A DNA stretch of 64,000 nt from Laspinema sp. D2d (lineage in GTDB: Bacteria > Cyanobacteriota > Cyanobacteriia > Cyanobacteriales > Laspinemataceae). Of the stretch, positions 51,724 to 60,323 are shown one piece after another. Position 1 is the stretch's first letter, and each line of letters begins with the position of its first letter. The stretch is from positions 57,472 through 121,471 of the forward strand of contig NZ_JAMXFC010000007.1 of assembly GCF_025370755.1 (NCBI RefSeq), read 5' to 3'. The notes beneath the pieces were generated by a model. The model saw only the letters and a list, made by a program, of their open reading frames with translations, searched no databases and was not told the DNA's origin. A program made the position numbers and the translations under genes.

Positions 51724-53784
51724 ATGACGCAGCAACGTAAGCGGGCATTAATTACCGGCATCACCGGCCAAGACGGTTCTTACTTAAGCGAATTATTACT
51801 AGAAAAAGGCTATGAAGTCCACGGGATTATCCGCCGGACTTCCACCTTTAATACCGACCGGATCGATCATCTTTATGTGGATCCCCATAGCGAAGCAGCC
51901 CGGTTATTTCTACATTACGGGGACTTAACCGATGGGGTCACTCTCCGCCGGATTCTTGAAGAAGTCAAACCCGTGGAAATTTACAACCTGGGGGCTCAAT
52001 CTCATGTCCGAGTCAGCTTTGACTCCCCAGAATACACCGTGGATACCGTGGCAATGGGAACCCTGCGCCTGTTAGAAGCAATCCGCGACTACCAACAGCG
52101 CACCGGGATCCAAGTCCGGTTTTATCAAGCGGGTTCCTCGGAGATGTTTGGGAAGGTCCTAGAAGTCCCCCAAAAGGAAACGACCCCGTTTTATCCCCGC
52201 AGTCCCTATTCCTGCGCCAAAGTTTACGCCCATTGGCAAACGGTCAATTATCGGGAATCCTATGATTTATTTGCCTGTAATGGTATTTTGTTCAACCATG
52301 AATGCGTGATTGATCAAACGCCGGTGTTCATCCGTCAGGATGGATTAATTGACCTGGTGTCCATTGCGGAAATTGTCCCCCATCATACCGATGCAGGTCA
52401 CAAAAATCGCTACACGACAGATATTAAAGATGGGAATGGGTTTGAAGTCTGGGATGCCACCGGATGGGCGCAAGTGACTTGCATGACTGCTACCTGGAAT
52501 GGGGCCACAGAACAAGCCAATAAAACCGTACATCGGATTGCCGCAGAGGGCGCGGTTTATCATGCCACAAGCGATCATGTGGTGTTTGTGGAACAAGGAG
52601 AATTGGCCGTCGAAAAACCTGCCGGTGAGGTCAAAGTTGGGGATTCCTTGGCTTTGATTGACTTGCCGCGATCGCCTGAACAAATTGACATCACCGAAAC
52701 TGAGGCATGGTTACTCGGGGTATTCGTTGCTGCCGCAGAAATTGACAGTCAAAGTCAAGTAACTTTGACAATTCCCGACGCAACTTTAACCAGTCGCCTC
52801 GCCGCCTCTTGGCGAAAAATCTCCGGCGGAAATTGCGATCGCCTTGCGGCATCCCGTCTCCAGTTATCCGGCAACGCCGCCTACAGTGACTACTTACGAT
52901 CCGAACTGTACAGCAAATCCCAAGATAAACGCATTCCCAAACGGATTCTGAATGCAGGCGATCGCGAACGGTTAGCCTTTTTAGACGGATTTAAAGCAGT
53001 TTCTCCCCTTGCTGGAGAATCCTTCACCGTCCAAACTCCCTCTGCCGTCCTCGCCGCCGGACTCTACTGGATGTCCGTCACCACCCTGCAACAACCCGCC
53101 TGGATTGCCACCGAATCCCAAGGCGACTGCCTCCAGTATCAAATTCACATCAACGCCACCCGACCCCAAGACAACACCCCGGCCCAAGTTGTCACCGCTG
53201 AACCCATCCACTATCAAGGATGGTTGTTTGACTTGGCAACTACTAGCGGGACCTTTCATGCCGGAGTCGGCCAGGGCTGGATCCATAACTCCCCCCGCCG
53301 AGGCGAAACCTTCGTCACCCGGAAAATTACTCGGGCCGTCGCCCGCATTGTTGCTGGAAAGCAGAAAAAACTCTTCCTCGGTAACCTAGATTCTAAACGG
53401 GACTGGGGCTATGCCAAAGACTATGTTCGCGCCATGTGGTTGATGCTGCAACAAGACGAACCGGATGATTATGTGATTGCCACCAATGAAACTTATACCA
53501 TCCGCCAATTTTTGGATTTAGCCTTTAATTTCGTTAATCTGAATTGGGAGGATTATGTGGAATTCGACTCCCGGTATCTGCGTCCTGCGGAAGTTGACTT
53601 ATTAATTGGTGACCCCAGTAAAGCAAAGGAAAAATTAGGGTGGGAACCCTCGATTACCTTTGAACAATTGGTCGCCTTAATGGTGGATTCTGACCTTAAG
53701 GCGATCGGGGTAGAGTCTCCCACGGGACAATCCATTATCGATCGCGCCTTCATCCGCCAAGACAGTGGTCACATGGTGGACTAA
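51724..53784 (+). CDS. gmd: GDP-mannose 4,6-dehydratase containing an in-frame intein
   Basis: Gmd converts GDP-mannose to GDP-4-keto-6-deoxymannose, first step to GDP-fucose. The 686-aa ORF has NADP loop 'ITGITGQDGSYL' (about 11-22), 'QAGSSEMFG' and the catalytic YSCAK. Where the family has continuous 'LFNHESPRRGETFVTRK', a 329-aa segment interrupts between Glu193 and Ser523: residues 194-522. Removing this gives 357 aa, the normal length. The frame is intact with no stop, so splicing would yield an active enzyme. The gene precedes GDP-fucose synthase. No frameshift, so it is not a pseudogene. Confidence 0.93.
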   Translation: MTQQRKRALITGITGQDGSYLSELLLEKGYEVHGIIRRTSTFNTDRIDHLYVDPHSEAARLFLHYGDLTDGVTLRRILEEVKPVEIYNLGAQSHVRVSFDSPEYTVDTVAMGTLRLLEAIRDYQQRTGIQVRFYQAGSSEMFGKVLEVPQKETTPFYPRSPYSCAKVYAHWQTVNYRESYDLFACNGILFNHECVIDQTPVFIRQDGLIDLVSIAEIVPHHTDAGHKNRYTTDIKDGNGFEVWDATGWAQVTCMTATWNGATEQANKTVHRIAAEGAVYHATSDHVVFVEQGELAVEKPAGEVKVGDSLALIDLPRSPEQIDITETEAWLLGVFVAAAEIDSQSQVTLTIPDATLTSRLAASWRKISGGNCDRLAASRLQLSGNAAYSDYLRSELYSKSQDKRIPKRILNAGDRERLAFLDGFKAVSPLAGESFTVQTPSAVLAAGLYWMSVTTLQQPAWIATESQGDCLQYQIHINATRPQDNTPAQVVTAEPIHYQGWLFDLATTSGTFHAGVGQGWIHNSPRRGETFVTRKITRAVARIVAGKQKKLFLGNLDSKRDWGYAKDYVRAMWLMLQQDEPDDYVIATNETYTIRQFLDLAFNFVNLNWEDYVEFDSRYLRPAEVDLLIGDPSKAKEKLGWEPSITFEQLVALMVDSDLKAIGVESPTGQSIIDRAFIRQDSGHMVD
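52303..53289 (+). mobile_element. Intein inside Gmd (329 aa, Cys1...His-Asn/Ser+1)
   Basis: The insert begins with Cys ('CVIDQTPVFIRQDG') and ends with His-Asn, followed by Ser as first C-extein residue. The Block B-type motif TSDH (intein residues 89-92) and the block F-G end 'GWLFDLATTSGTFHAG' plus 'GWIHN' fit a class 1 intein. Residues 130-240 resemble a DOD (LAGLIDADG) homing endonuclease: 'WLLGVFVAAAEI' and 'RIPKRILNAGDRERLAFLDG'. Both catalytic acidic residues are lost, so homing is probably dead while splicing may persist. The insertion is between conserved NHE and SPRRGE. Confidence 0.92.
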
Positions 53785-53802
53785 TTCATCACCGCATCCA
53801 GT

Positions 53803-53828
53803 CCCCTCCTCAAGACCCTGGGGAGGGG
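53803..53828. terminator. Possible hairpin between gmd and fcl
   Basis: CCCCTCC (53803-53809) and GGAGGGG (53822-53828) form a 7-bp G-C stem with a 12-base loop. No long T run follows, so it may attenuate rather than end transcription into the GDP-fucose synthase gene. Confidence 0.35.
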
Positions 53829-53899
53829 GCCTCTTCTTCAATCAAGGTAAAGTGCGATTGCCGACCCGTTCAAGTATTAAGTATCAGAGGTCAAGATAA

Positions 53900-54844
53900 A
53901 TGGAATCATTAGACTTAAAAGACAAACGCATTCTTGTCACCGGAGGTGCCGGATTTTTAGGGCGGCAAGTTATCGACCAATTAACCGAAAATGGGGCCGA
54001 TCGCGATAAAATCACCGTCCCGCGATCGCGTGATTCTGACCTGCGAATCATGGAAGTGTGTCAGCAGGTTGTCCAACAACAAGATATTATCATTCACCTC
54101 GCTGCCCATGTCGGCGGAATTGGATTAAATCAAGAAAAACCCGCCGAACTCTTCTATGACAACTTGATGATGGGGACACAACTCATTCATGCCGCCTATC
54201 AAGCAGGTGTGCAAAAATTTGTTTGTGTCGGCACCATCTGCGCCTATCCCAAATTTACCCCCGTCCCTTTCAAAGAAGATGACCTCTGGAACGGATATCC
54301 GGAAGAAACCAATGCGCCTTACGGGATTGCCAAAAAAGCCTTATTAGTCCAACTGCAATCCTATCGGCAACAATATAATTTTAACGGGATTTATTTACTG
54401 CCAGTTAACTTATATGGACCGGAAGATAACTTTGACCCCAGTAGTTCTCACGTTATTCCGGCTTTAATTCGCAAAGTTCATGAAGCGCAAGAACGAGGTG
54501 ATCAAGAATTAGTTGTCTGGGGCGATGGTAGCCCTTCTCGGGAATTTCTCTATTCTACCGATGCCGCCCGAGGCATTGTGATGGCTACCCAATCCTATCA
54601 TAAATCCGACCCGGTTAACTTGGGAACAGGGTATGAAATCACCATTCGCAATTTAATTGAACTGATTTGCGAATTAATGGGATTTGAGGGCAAATTAGTC
54701 TGGGATACGGACAAACCCAATGGTCAACCTCGCCGCTGTTTAGATACAGAACTGGCTCAAAAAGAGTTCGGATTTACGGCAGAGGTTGGGTTTAAAGAAG
54801 GCTTACAAAAAACCATCGCCTGGTATCGGGAAAACGCAGCTTAA
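53900..54844 (+). CDS. fcl: GDP-L-fucose synthase
   Basis: This is a 314-aa SDR-type epimerase-reductase that turns GDP-4-keto-6-deoxymannose into GDP-L-fucose. The NADP loop GGAGFLG is at residues 16-22, the active-site Cys and Tyr/Lys in '[14 protein letters not shown]' and '[12 protein letters not shown]', and a '[21 protein letters not shown]' block follows. It lies directly after gmd on the same strand, 115 bases away, and completes the GDP-fucose pathway. The ATG is supported by the family start. Confidence 0.95.
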   Translation: MESLDLKDKRILVTGGAGFLGRQVIDQLTENGADRDKITVPRSRDSDLRIMEVCQQVVQQQDIIIHLAAHVGGIGLNQEKPAELFYDNLMMGTQLIHAAYQAGVQKFVCVGTICAYPKFTPVPFKEDDLWNGYPEETNAPYGIAKKALLVQLQSYRQQYNFNGIYLLPVNLYGPEDNFDPSSSHVIPALIRKVHEAQERGDQELVVWGDGSPSREFLYSTDAARGIVMATQSYHKSDPVNLGTGYEITIRNLIELICELMGFEGKLVWDTDKPNGQPRRCLDTELAQKEFGFTAEVGFKEGLQKTIAWYRENAA

Positions 54845-54867
54845 GGGGCAATTTAGGTGAATAGAAA

Positions 54868-54902
54868 CGGCTAAAGACAGGTTATTATCTTGTTTTTAGC
54901 CG
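54868..54902 (+). terminator. Hairpin after fcl
   Basis: CGGCTAAAGACAGG (54868-54881) pairs with CTTGTTTTTAGCCG (54889-54902) with wobble pairs and a seven-base loop. It starts 24 bases after the fcl stop codon and probably ends the exopolysaccharide transcript, though no T run follows the stem. Confidence 0.5.
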
Positions 54903-54940
54903 AATTTGAAACAACAATTTTATAGTTGTATAACTCCCCA

Positions 54941-55528
54941 ATGTCTCTCGACCCTCAACTGGAGAAAGCCGAACTCAGACTCACGTTACTGCAAAAGCGA
55001 AAAGCTCTTTCTTTAGGAGAATGGCAAGAGAAAAGTCATCGCCTTTGTTGCCATTTAAAATCGTCAGATTTATATCAAAAATCCCAAACTATTTTAGCCT
55101 ATATTAGTGTTCACCAAGAACCGGATTTAAGTCCTTTATTCACGGACCAAACCCATCAATGGGGGCTTCCCCGGTGTGTCAAGAAGCAGTTAGTTTGGCA
55201 TCGCTACGGTATAGGAGATCAACTACAACCAGGAAAATATGGAATTTTAGAACCGCTACCGGATGCGCCAATCTTGACAGCGGAGGAAGTGGATTTAATT
55301 CTAGTCCCATCGGTGGGATGCGATCGCCAGGGGTATCGCCTCGGATATGGCGGAGGATTTTACGATCGCCTGCTGTCTCTTCCAGAATGGCAGTCTAAAC
55401 CCACCCTAGGTATTTTATTCAATTTTGGTGATTTACTCCAGTTACCCATCGCCTCCTGGGATAAACCCTTGCAGGGAGTTTGTACCGAAGTCGGGTTGAG
55501 ACAAATCCCCTTGAAATTGACAGGGTAA
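54941..55528 (+). CDS. 5-formyltetrahydrofolate cyclo-ligase
   Basis: This is a 195-aa member of the 5-FTHF cyclo-ligase family, which converts 5-formyl-THF to 5,10-methenyl-THF with ATP. Signature regions are 'RLTLLQKRKALS', 'PDLSPLF', 'WGLPRC', 'LILVPSVGCDRQGYRLGYGGGFYDRLL' in pieces (ATP and substrate loop RLGYGGGFYDR) and 'QLPIASWDKPL'. A TTG five codons upstream is possible; the ATG at 54941 was chosen. It follows the EPS cluster by about 100 bases with a hairpin between. Confidence 0.93.
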   Translation: MSLDPQLEKAELRLTLLQKRKALSLGEWQEKSHRLCCHLKSSDLYQKSQTILAYISVHQEPDLSPLFTDQTHQWGLPRCVKKQLVWHRYGIGDQLQPGKYGILEPLPDAPILTAEEVDLILVPSVGCDRQGYRLGYGGGFYDRLLSLPEWQSKPTLGILFNFGDLLQLPIASWDKPLQGVCTEVGLRQIPLKLTG

Positions 55529-55604
55529 CTTCCCTCTTCTATACAAAATGAAACCAAACCCTGAGAATCCTGCTAAATTCTCAAGGTTGCATGATGAATA
55601 TGGA

Positions 55605-58145
55605 CTACTTCTCCGTTAAGGTTTCAATCCCATCCCAATCTAATGGCAGGGGAGAAGATAACCATTTTTGACAGCGGAGTTTATGCAATTGGGCGGCTTT
55701 GTCTCCTGGAGAAATAGCCAGTAATTTTTCAAAGGTTTCTAAGGCTGTTGAAAACTGGCGGTTGAGATAATGCTGGCGTCCTTGTTGATAAAGTTCGATG
55801 CAGTTTTGTTTGATATCTGCGATCGCATCGGAACGTAATCCCACTAATTCATAGAGGCTCACGGGTTGATTTCTGCCCTTGACTCGCACGATATCGAGTT
55901 CTCTCACCCACAGCCGATCGCTGCAAGGTTGATAGGTACTGCCACTGAGAATAATGTCACAGCCATACATTTTTGTGGTTCCTTCTAAACGGGAAGCTAA
56001 GTTGACATCATCCCCAATTACAGTAAACTCCATTCGTCGGGAATGTCCGACATTTCCGCTAATGGCTTCGCCGGAATGGATGCCAATGCCGATGGTGATG
56101 ATTTTGTTGGTGTCGGATTCGCGTTTGGCGTTGAATTCCCGCAAAGCCGATCGCATTTCTAAGGCAGTTTGAACCGCATTCCAAGCATGGTTTTCTAAGG
56201 GGACTGGGGACCCAAAGACGGCCATAATTGCATCGCCAATGTATTTATCTACCATGCCTTGATGTTTGAAAATAGCATCTCCCATCGGTGCAAAATAATC
56301 GTTGAGCATACTCACAACTTGTTCGGCTTCCATGCTTTCAACTAGATTAGTGTAGCCGCGAATATCTGAAAATAATACGGAGACTTCTTTGCGATCGCCT
56401 CCTAATTTTGCGCCTCCACTTTGCAGGAGTTTTTCGGCTAATTCCTGAGTCATATAGCGATACATGGTATTTTTTAGCCGTTTTTCGTCGCTGATGTCGT
56501 CTAAAACGACCAATGCACCATAAACTTCCGAGGGGTCACTGGCGGCGGCGATCGAGTTAATGGATAAATGAACGCTGCGAAGTTCTACTCCGTCTGAGAT
56601 TAAGGTGCGATCGGGATAATATTGTTGACGTGACTGAGAGTCACATCCCGATAAAGCCGCTTCCACCCAAGGCGCAAAATCCCCTTCTTTGATTTGAATT
56701 AAATCTAAGATAGAACAACCTTCAAGGGAATCGCTTTCCCTCAATCCCAACAAGTTTTTAGCACTGGGATTCGCTGCAATAATTTCCCCGTTTTCATTGG
56801 TAGAAATAACGCCATTGGTGAGGCTACGCAGAATATCCCGTTGCACCTGTTCTTGTTGCTGAATTTTCGCATATTGTTTTTGAATGGTATCATATTGGTG
56901 TTTAACCATTTCAAAGAGTTTGGCATTTTGCAAGGCAATACCAGCTTGGATATTAAAGGCTTCCATAAACTCCATATCGCCCCGATTAAAACTGGCTTTC
57001 CAGCATTCAGGCGCTTGAGGCCAATTTTCAGGATGGTAGGTGGACAATTCCCCCGCTTTCTTTTTATTGACTAATTGAGTTACCCCAATTAAATCGCCAT
57101 CACAGTTGAAAATTGGCATACATAACAGGCTACAAGTCCGATAGCCATTGGCGCGGTCCAGATTTTTAGAAACGATAGAGTCTGGGTCTTTATAGAGGTC
57201 AAAGGGCACATTTAAGGGTTTCCCAGATGCCGCAGATTTTCCGACATATCCTTGTCCGACTTGGACTTGCAATTTCTTGGATGAGCCATCGGGCTGAGTG
57301 ATATTCGCCCAGAGTTGGTTACCTTCTAGCAACCAAAGGGTACTGCGATCGGCATTCATCAGGGTTTTGGCTTCATTCATCACCCGATGCAACGTTTCTT
57401 CTAAATTTAAGCTACTAGAAGCCAATGAGCGTGTAGCAGCCAGTAAGGCTTCGGCTGCGCGATTTTTTTGAGTGGCGGTATAAAAGGATTTAGAGCTTTC
57501 AATCAGCAGCATAATTAAGGGCGACAACTCTTCAAAGAGTCGTTCGTCATCACGGGTAAAGCCACTCAAATCAATGCGGTCTTCTAAAAGGTCACTGGCA
57601 TTACAATCGAGTTTTAATTTGTTGAGAACTTGAACCACAGCAACTAAACCATTTTGGTCATTGAGTAAGGGTAATGCCAGCATGGTATAGGTTCGATAGT
57701 CATTTTGTTTATCAAACTCTTTCGCTGCATCAGAACGAGGGTCTTGATAAAAATCAAAGGCAATATTAACCAGTTTTTTAAAGGTTGCTACTTCACCGAC
57801 AATCCCTCGGTCCGTGGGAATGTGAATTTCTACAGAACCATTTCCGTCATCTTTAGCGACTAAAGACCAGAGTTCATTTTGGTCTTCATCCAGGAGGAAA
57901 ACACTACTGCGGTCTGCACCGAGTAATTCTCCGACTTTCCAAGTAACTGCGGTCAACATTTCACTCAGGAATGCTTCAAAATCCTGATTAGCTAAACTCA
58001 ACATGGAAAGGGTTTTATAGGTGATATTGAGTTGCTTTTCAACTTCAGACAGTTCTCGGCGGAAATTGTCTTTGGTCAGGGGGGCAAGAAGACCTGCAAT
58101 ATCAATTTTCTTTGGGGCTAATGCACCGGATTGAGAATTGCTCAT
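55605..58145 (-). CDS. Adenylate/guanylate cyclase with GAF-GAF-PAS sensor
   Basis: This is an 846-aa class III nucleotide cyclase. Two GAF domains (about 45-215 and 235-420) and a PAS (about 445-565) precede the cyclase homology domain (about 583-770), ending in a TPR-like tail. In the cyclase, the metal-binding Asp are in 'VLFSDIRGY' and 'KYIGDAIMAVFG'. 'DDVNLASRLE' has the Asn/Arg transition-state residues, so it is catalytically complete, and the Lys/Asp pattern suggests cAMP. The GAF units resemble those of the 1172-aa protein nearby. No membrane segment is seen, so it is cytosolic. It is divergent from the HTH-AAA-cyclase gene. Confidence 0.92.
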   Translation of the reverse strand: MSNSQSGALAPKKIDIAGLLAPLTKDNFRRELSEVEKQLNITYKTLSMLSLANQDFEAFLSEMLTAVTWKVGELLGADRSSVFLLDEDQNELWSLVAKDDGNGSVEIHIPTDRGIVGEVATFKKLVNIAFDFYQDPRSDAAKEFDKQNDYRTYTMLALPLLNDQNGLVAVVQVLNKLKLDCNASDLLEDRIDLSGFTRDDERLFEELSPLIMLLIESSKSFYTATQKNRAAEALLAATRSLASSSLNLEETLHRVMNEAKTLMNADRSTLWLLEGNQLWANITQPDGSSKKLQVQVGQGYVGKSAASGKPLNVPFDLYKDPDSIVSKNLDRANGYRTCSLLCMPIFNCDGDLIGVTQLVNKKKAGELSTYHPENWPQAPECWKASFNRGDMEFMEAFNIQAGIALQNAKLFEMVKHQYDTIQKQYAKIQQQEQVQRDILRSLTNGVISTNENGEIIAANPSAKNLLGLRESDSLEGCSILDLIQIKEGDFAPWVEAALSGCDSQSRQQYYPDRTLISDGVELRSVHLSINSIAAASDPSEVYGALVVLDDISDEKRLKNTMYRYMTQELAEKLLQSGGAKLGGDRKEVSVLFSDIRGYTNLVESMEAEQVVSMLNDYFAPMGDAIFKHQGMVDKYIGDAIMAVFGSPVPLENHAWNAVQTALEMRSALREFNAKRESDTNKIITIGIGIHSGEAISGNVGHSRRMEFTVIGDDVNLASRLEGTTKMYGCDIILSGSTYQPCSDRLWVRELDIVRVKGRNQPVSLYELVGLRSDAIADIKQNCIELYQQGRQHYLNRQFSTALETFEKLLAISPGDKAAQLHKLRCQKWLSSPLPLDWDGIETLTEK

Positions 58146-58334
58146 GGCGAATAGTTGGCTAAATGTAAGATAGCGGCATCTCCTGATGTATTTAAAGTAT
58201 AGAAAGCTTGCGGTAAGAATAGGGTCAAAAAATTCAGCCGTTTATTTAGTCTTTTTTCAAGAAAAAATGTAAAAAATTCAGAAAATTCAGAAAATTCATG
58301 TTATCTTAGTTTCAAATTAATTCAGGGATGCCCT
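58146..58334. promoter_or_regulatory. Divergent promoter region with AAAATTCAG triple repeat
   Basis: Within this 189-base region a 9-base unit AAAATTCAG occurs twice and AAAATTCAT once in tandem (58273-58299), 36 bases before the ATG of the HTH-AAA-cyclase gene. This is similar in arrangement to the repeats found upstream of the STAND gene at 32.4 kb. Confidence 0.55.
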
Positions 58335-60323
58335 ATGGTTGAGGGAAAGCTCGTTAAACTGCTCGAACTAGCAGAGAACTGCATTACTGAAAAAACCGGA
58401 AAACCGCTGGCAGACGTCCAGAAAAATATTCTGCGGCAAGCCTTAGAAGGACAGCGCCTCAAGGATATCCAGGTTTCGGGCTATAGCCAGAGTACGATTA
58501 AGTCGGATAAGGCACCGAAACTGTGGAAGCAACTCTCGGATGTGACGGGTCGAAAAGTCACGATTAAGACCCTACGCCTTGTCCTAGAGGAGGTTTTGGA
58601 GGAATTGCCCGATCGCCCATCCTCTTCAGTTTCGATGGGATGCCTCGGTTCAAGCTCGTCGCTACAAATGAATGAGCAACTCCTGGACTCGGGAAACCGG
58701 CGATCGCTTGTTTTGGAACGACCCGGAGGACAGATTCCTTTAAATTCACCGTTTTATATTCAGCGGTCCCAAGCGGAGTCCCTCGCTTATGAAGAAATTG
58801 CAAAACCGGGTAGCTTAATTCGCATCAAAGCGCCCAAACAAATGGGGAAAACTTCCCTGATGGCGAGACTTTTGCACCATGCAGAACGATTGGGATGTCA
58901 GACAGTTTCCTTGAATTTTGAGTTAGCTGATAATGAAGTTTTTGCTAATCTGGATAGCTTGTTACGGCGTTTTTTTTGTGCTTCGGTTGCTAAAGCATTA
59001 CAGTTGCCGATGGAACACATTGATCAATGCTGGAATAAGGGTTATACCAATAAAGTGAGTTGCACAGATTACTTTGAAGAGTATGTACTCCCGGCCATTG
59101 ACAAGCCTTTAGTCTTAGGATTAGACAAGGTGGATTTAATTTTTCCCCATGACAAGGTAGCCGATGACTTTTTTGTGCTACTACGGGCCTGGTATGAAAA
59201 AACCAAAGAAAATTGTATTTGGAGAAATTTTCGGCTGATTATTGTTCATGGAACAGAAGTCTATATTCCTCTGAGTAATGATCAGTCGCCGTTTAATGTG
59301 GGTTTACCTGTAGAACTTCCAGAATTTGACCCGAGTCAAGTACAGGATTTAGCCCAATTGCATGGTCTGAATTTAACTTCTGACCAAGTGAATCGACTGA
59401 TGGCTATGATTGGAGGGCATCCCCATTTAACGCGGATTGCTTTGTATAAAATTGCTAACCAAGAAATTGAGTTAGAAGAATTACTAAAAGCTGCACCAAC
59501 AGATCGAGGAATTTATGCCGATAGCTTGCGGCTGCATTGGTGGCATCTCCAAAACCACCCTGATTTAATGAAGACTTTAGGGCTTATTCTTTCTTCAAAA
59601 AGTCCGGTGGAGTTAGATTCAATCGTTAAATTCAAGTTAAATAGTCTAGGATTGGTTCTGCTTCAAGGCGATTTGGTGACGATTCGCAATGATTTATACC
59701 GTCAATATTTCCGCGATCGCCTGAACTTTTCCCAGACTACTTCCTGGCAGTTCAATACCCCCAATACCCTCAAGCGAGGAGAGTATAACAACCCCTTCAA
59801 TTCCAACTTTTTAGGGGATAATGTTCTGGCTACGATTGTTTTTACCGACGTCAAAGATTCAGCCTTAAAGCAACATGAAAATCAAACCCTTGTCCTAGGG
59901 GCAATTTTCCGAGATTTAAACTTGATGACTCAACTCTGTGAACAGTTTGACGGTCAAGTTCTAAAATCGATGGGGGATGGGTTGCTGATGTACTTTGCCT
60001 CCGCCGTGAAAGCGGTAAAATGCGCCCAAGAAATTCAACAGACTTTAAGATTAGCGGCGAATAAACTGCCGGAATCAGAAATTCTTGAACACCGGATCGG
60101 AATTCATTTAGCTGAAGTGTTTTTTAAGAATCATGATGTCTATGGGGATGGAGTCAATATTGCGTCCCGGATCCAGACTGTAGCTCATCCAGGAGGTATT
60201 TGTATTTCTGGCGCGGTTTATCAAGCTATCAAAACTCACTTACAACTGCAAGTTTCTAGCAGTGATTGGTATCAACTGAAAGGATTTAACGAACCCATGT
60301 TTCTTTATCAGTTAAACGGATGA
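58335..60323 (+). CDS. vMAP-type HTH, AAA-like ATPase and class III cyclase fusion
   Basis: This is a 662-aa protein with three parts. The HTH N-terminal domain (1-95) is like that of the STAND gene at 32.4 kb. An AAA-like ATPase region (about 130-450) has the loop 'KAPKQMGKTSL' and 'LVLGLDKVDLIF' as Walker B. The C-terminal cyclase homology domain (about 490-655) has Asp residues in 'IVFTDVKDSA' and 'KSMGDGLLMYF', and the 'DGVNIASRI' motif; it looks complete. Combining a STAND-like regulatory switch with a nucleotide cyclase suggests a signal-producing effector. The 3' end overlaps the next gene by four bases (ATGA), so the two are translationally coupled. Confidence 0.85.
   Translation: MVEGKLVKLLELAENCITEKTGKPLADVQKNILRQALEGQRLKDIQVSGYSQSTIKSDKAPKLWKQLSDVTGRKVTIKTLRLVLEEVLEELPDRPSSSVSMGCLGSSSSLQMNEQLLDSGNRRSLVLERPGGQIPLNSPFYIQRSQAESLAYEEIAKPGSLIRIKAPKQMGKTSLMARLLHHAERLGCQTVSLNFELADNEVFANLDSLLRRFFCASVAKALQLPMEHIDQCWNKGYTNKVSCTDYFEEYVLPAIDKPLVLGLDKVDLIFPHDKVADDFFVLLRAWYEKTKENCIWRNFRLIIVHGTEVYIPLSNDQSPFNVGLPVELPEFDPSQVQDLAQLHGLNLTSDQVNRLMAMIGGHPHLTRIALYKIANQEIELEELLKAAPTDRGIYADSLRLHWWHLQNHPDLMKTLGLILSSKSPVELDSIVKFKLNSLGLVLLQGDLVTIRNDLYRQYFRDRLNFSQTTSWQFNTPNTLKRGEYNNPFNSNFLGDNVLATIVFTDVKDSALKQHENQTLVLGAIFRDLNLMTQLCEQFDGQVLKSMGDGLLMYFASAVKAVKCAQEIQQTLRLAANKLPESEILEHRIGIHLAEVFFKNHDVYGDGVNIASRIQTVAHPGGICISGAVYQAIKTHLQLQVSSSDWYQLKGFNEPMFLYQLNG

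Noticed and set aside
51724-53784. gmd as a disrupted pseudogene
   Set aside because: The frame is fully open, and the insert has intein termini and blocks, so splicing explains it better.
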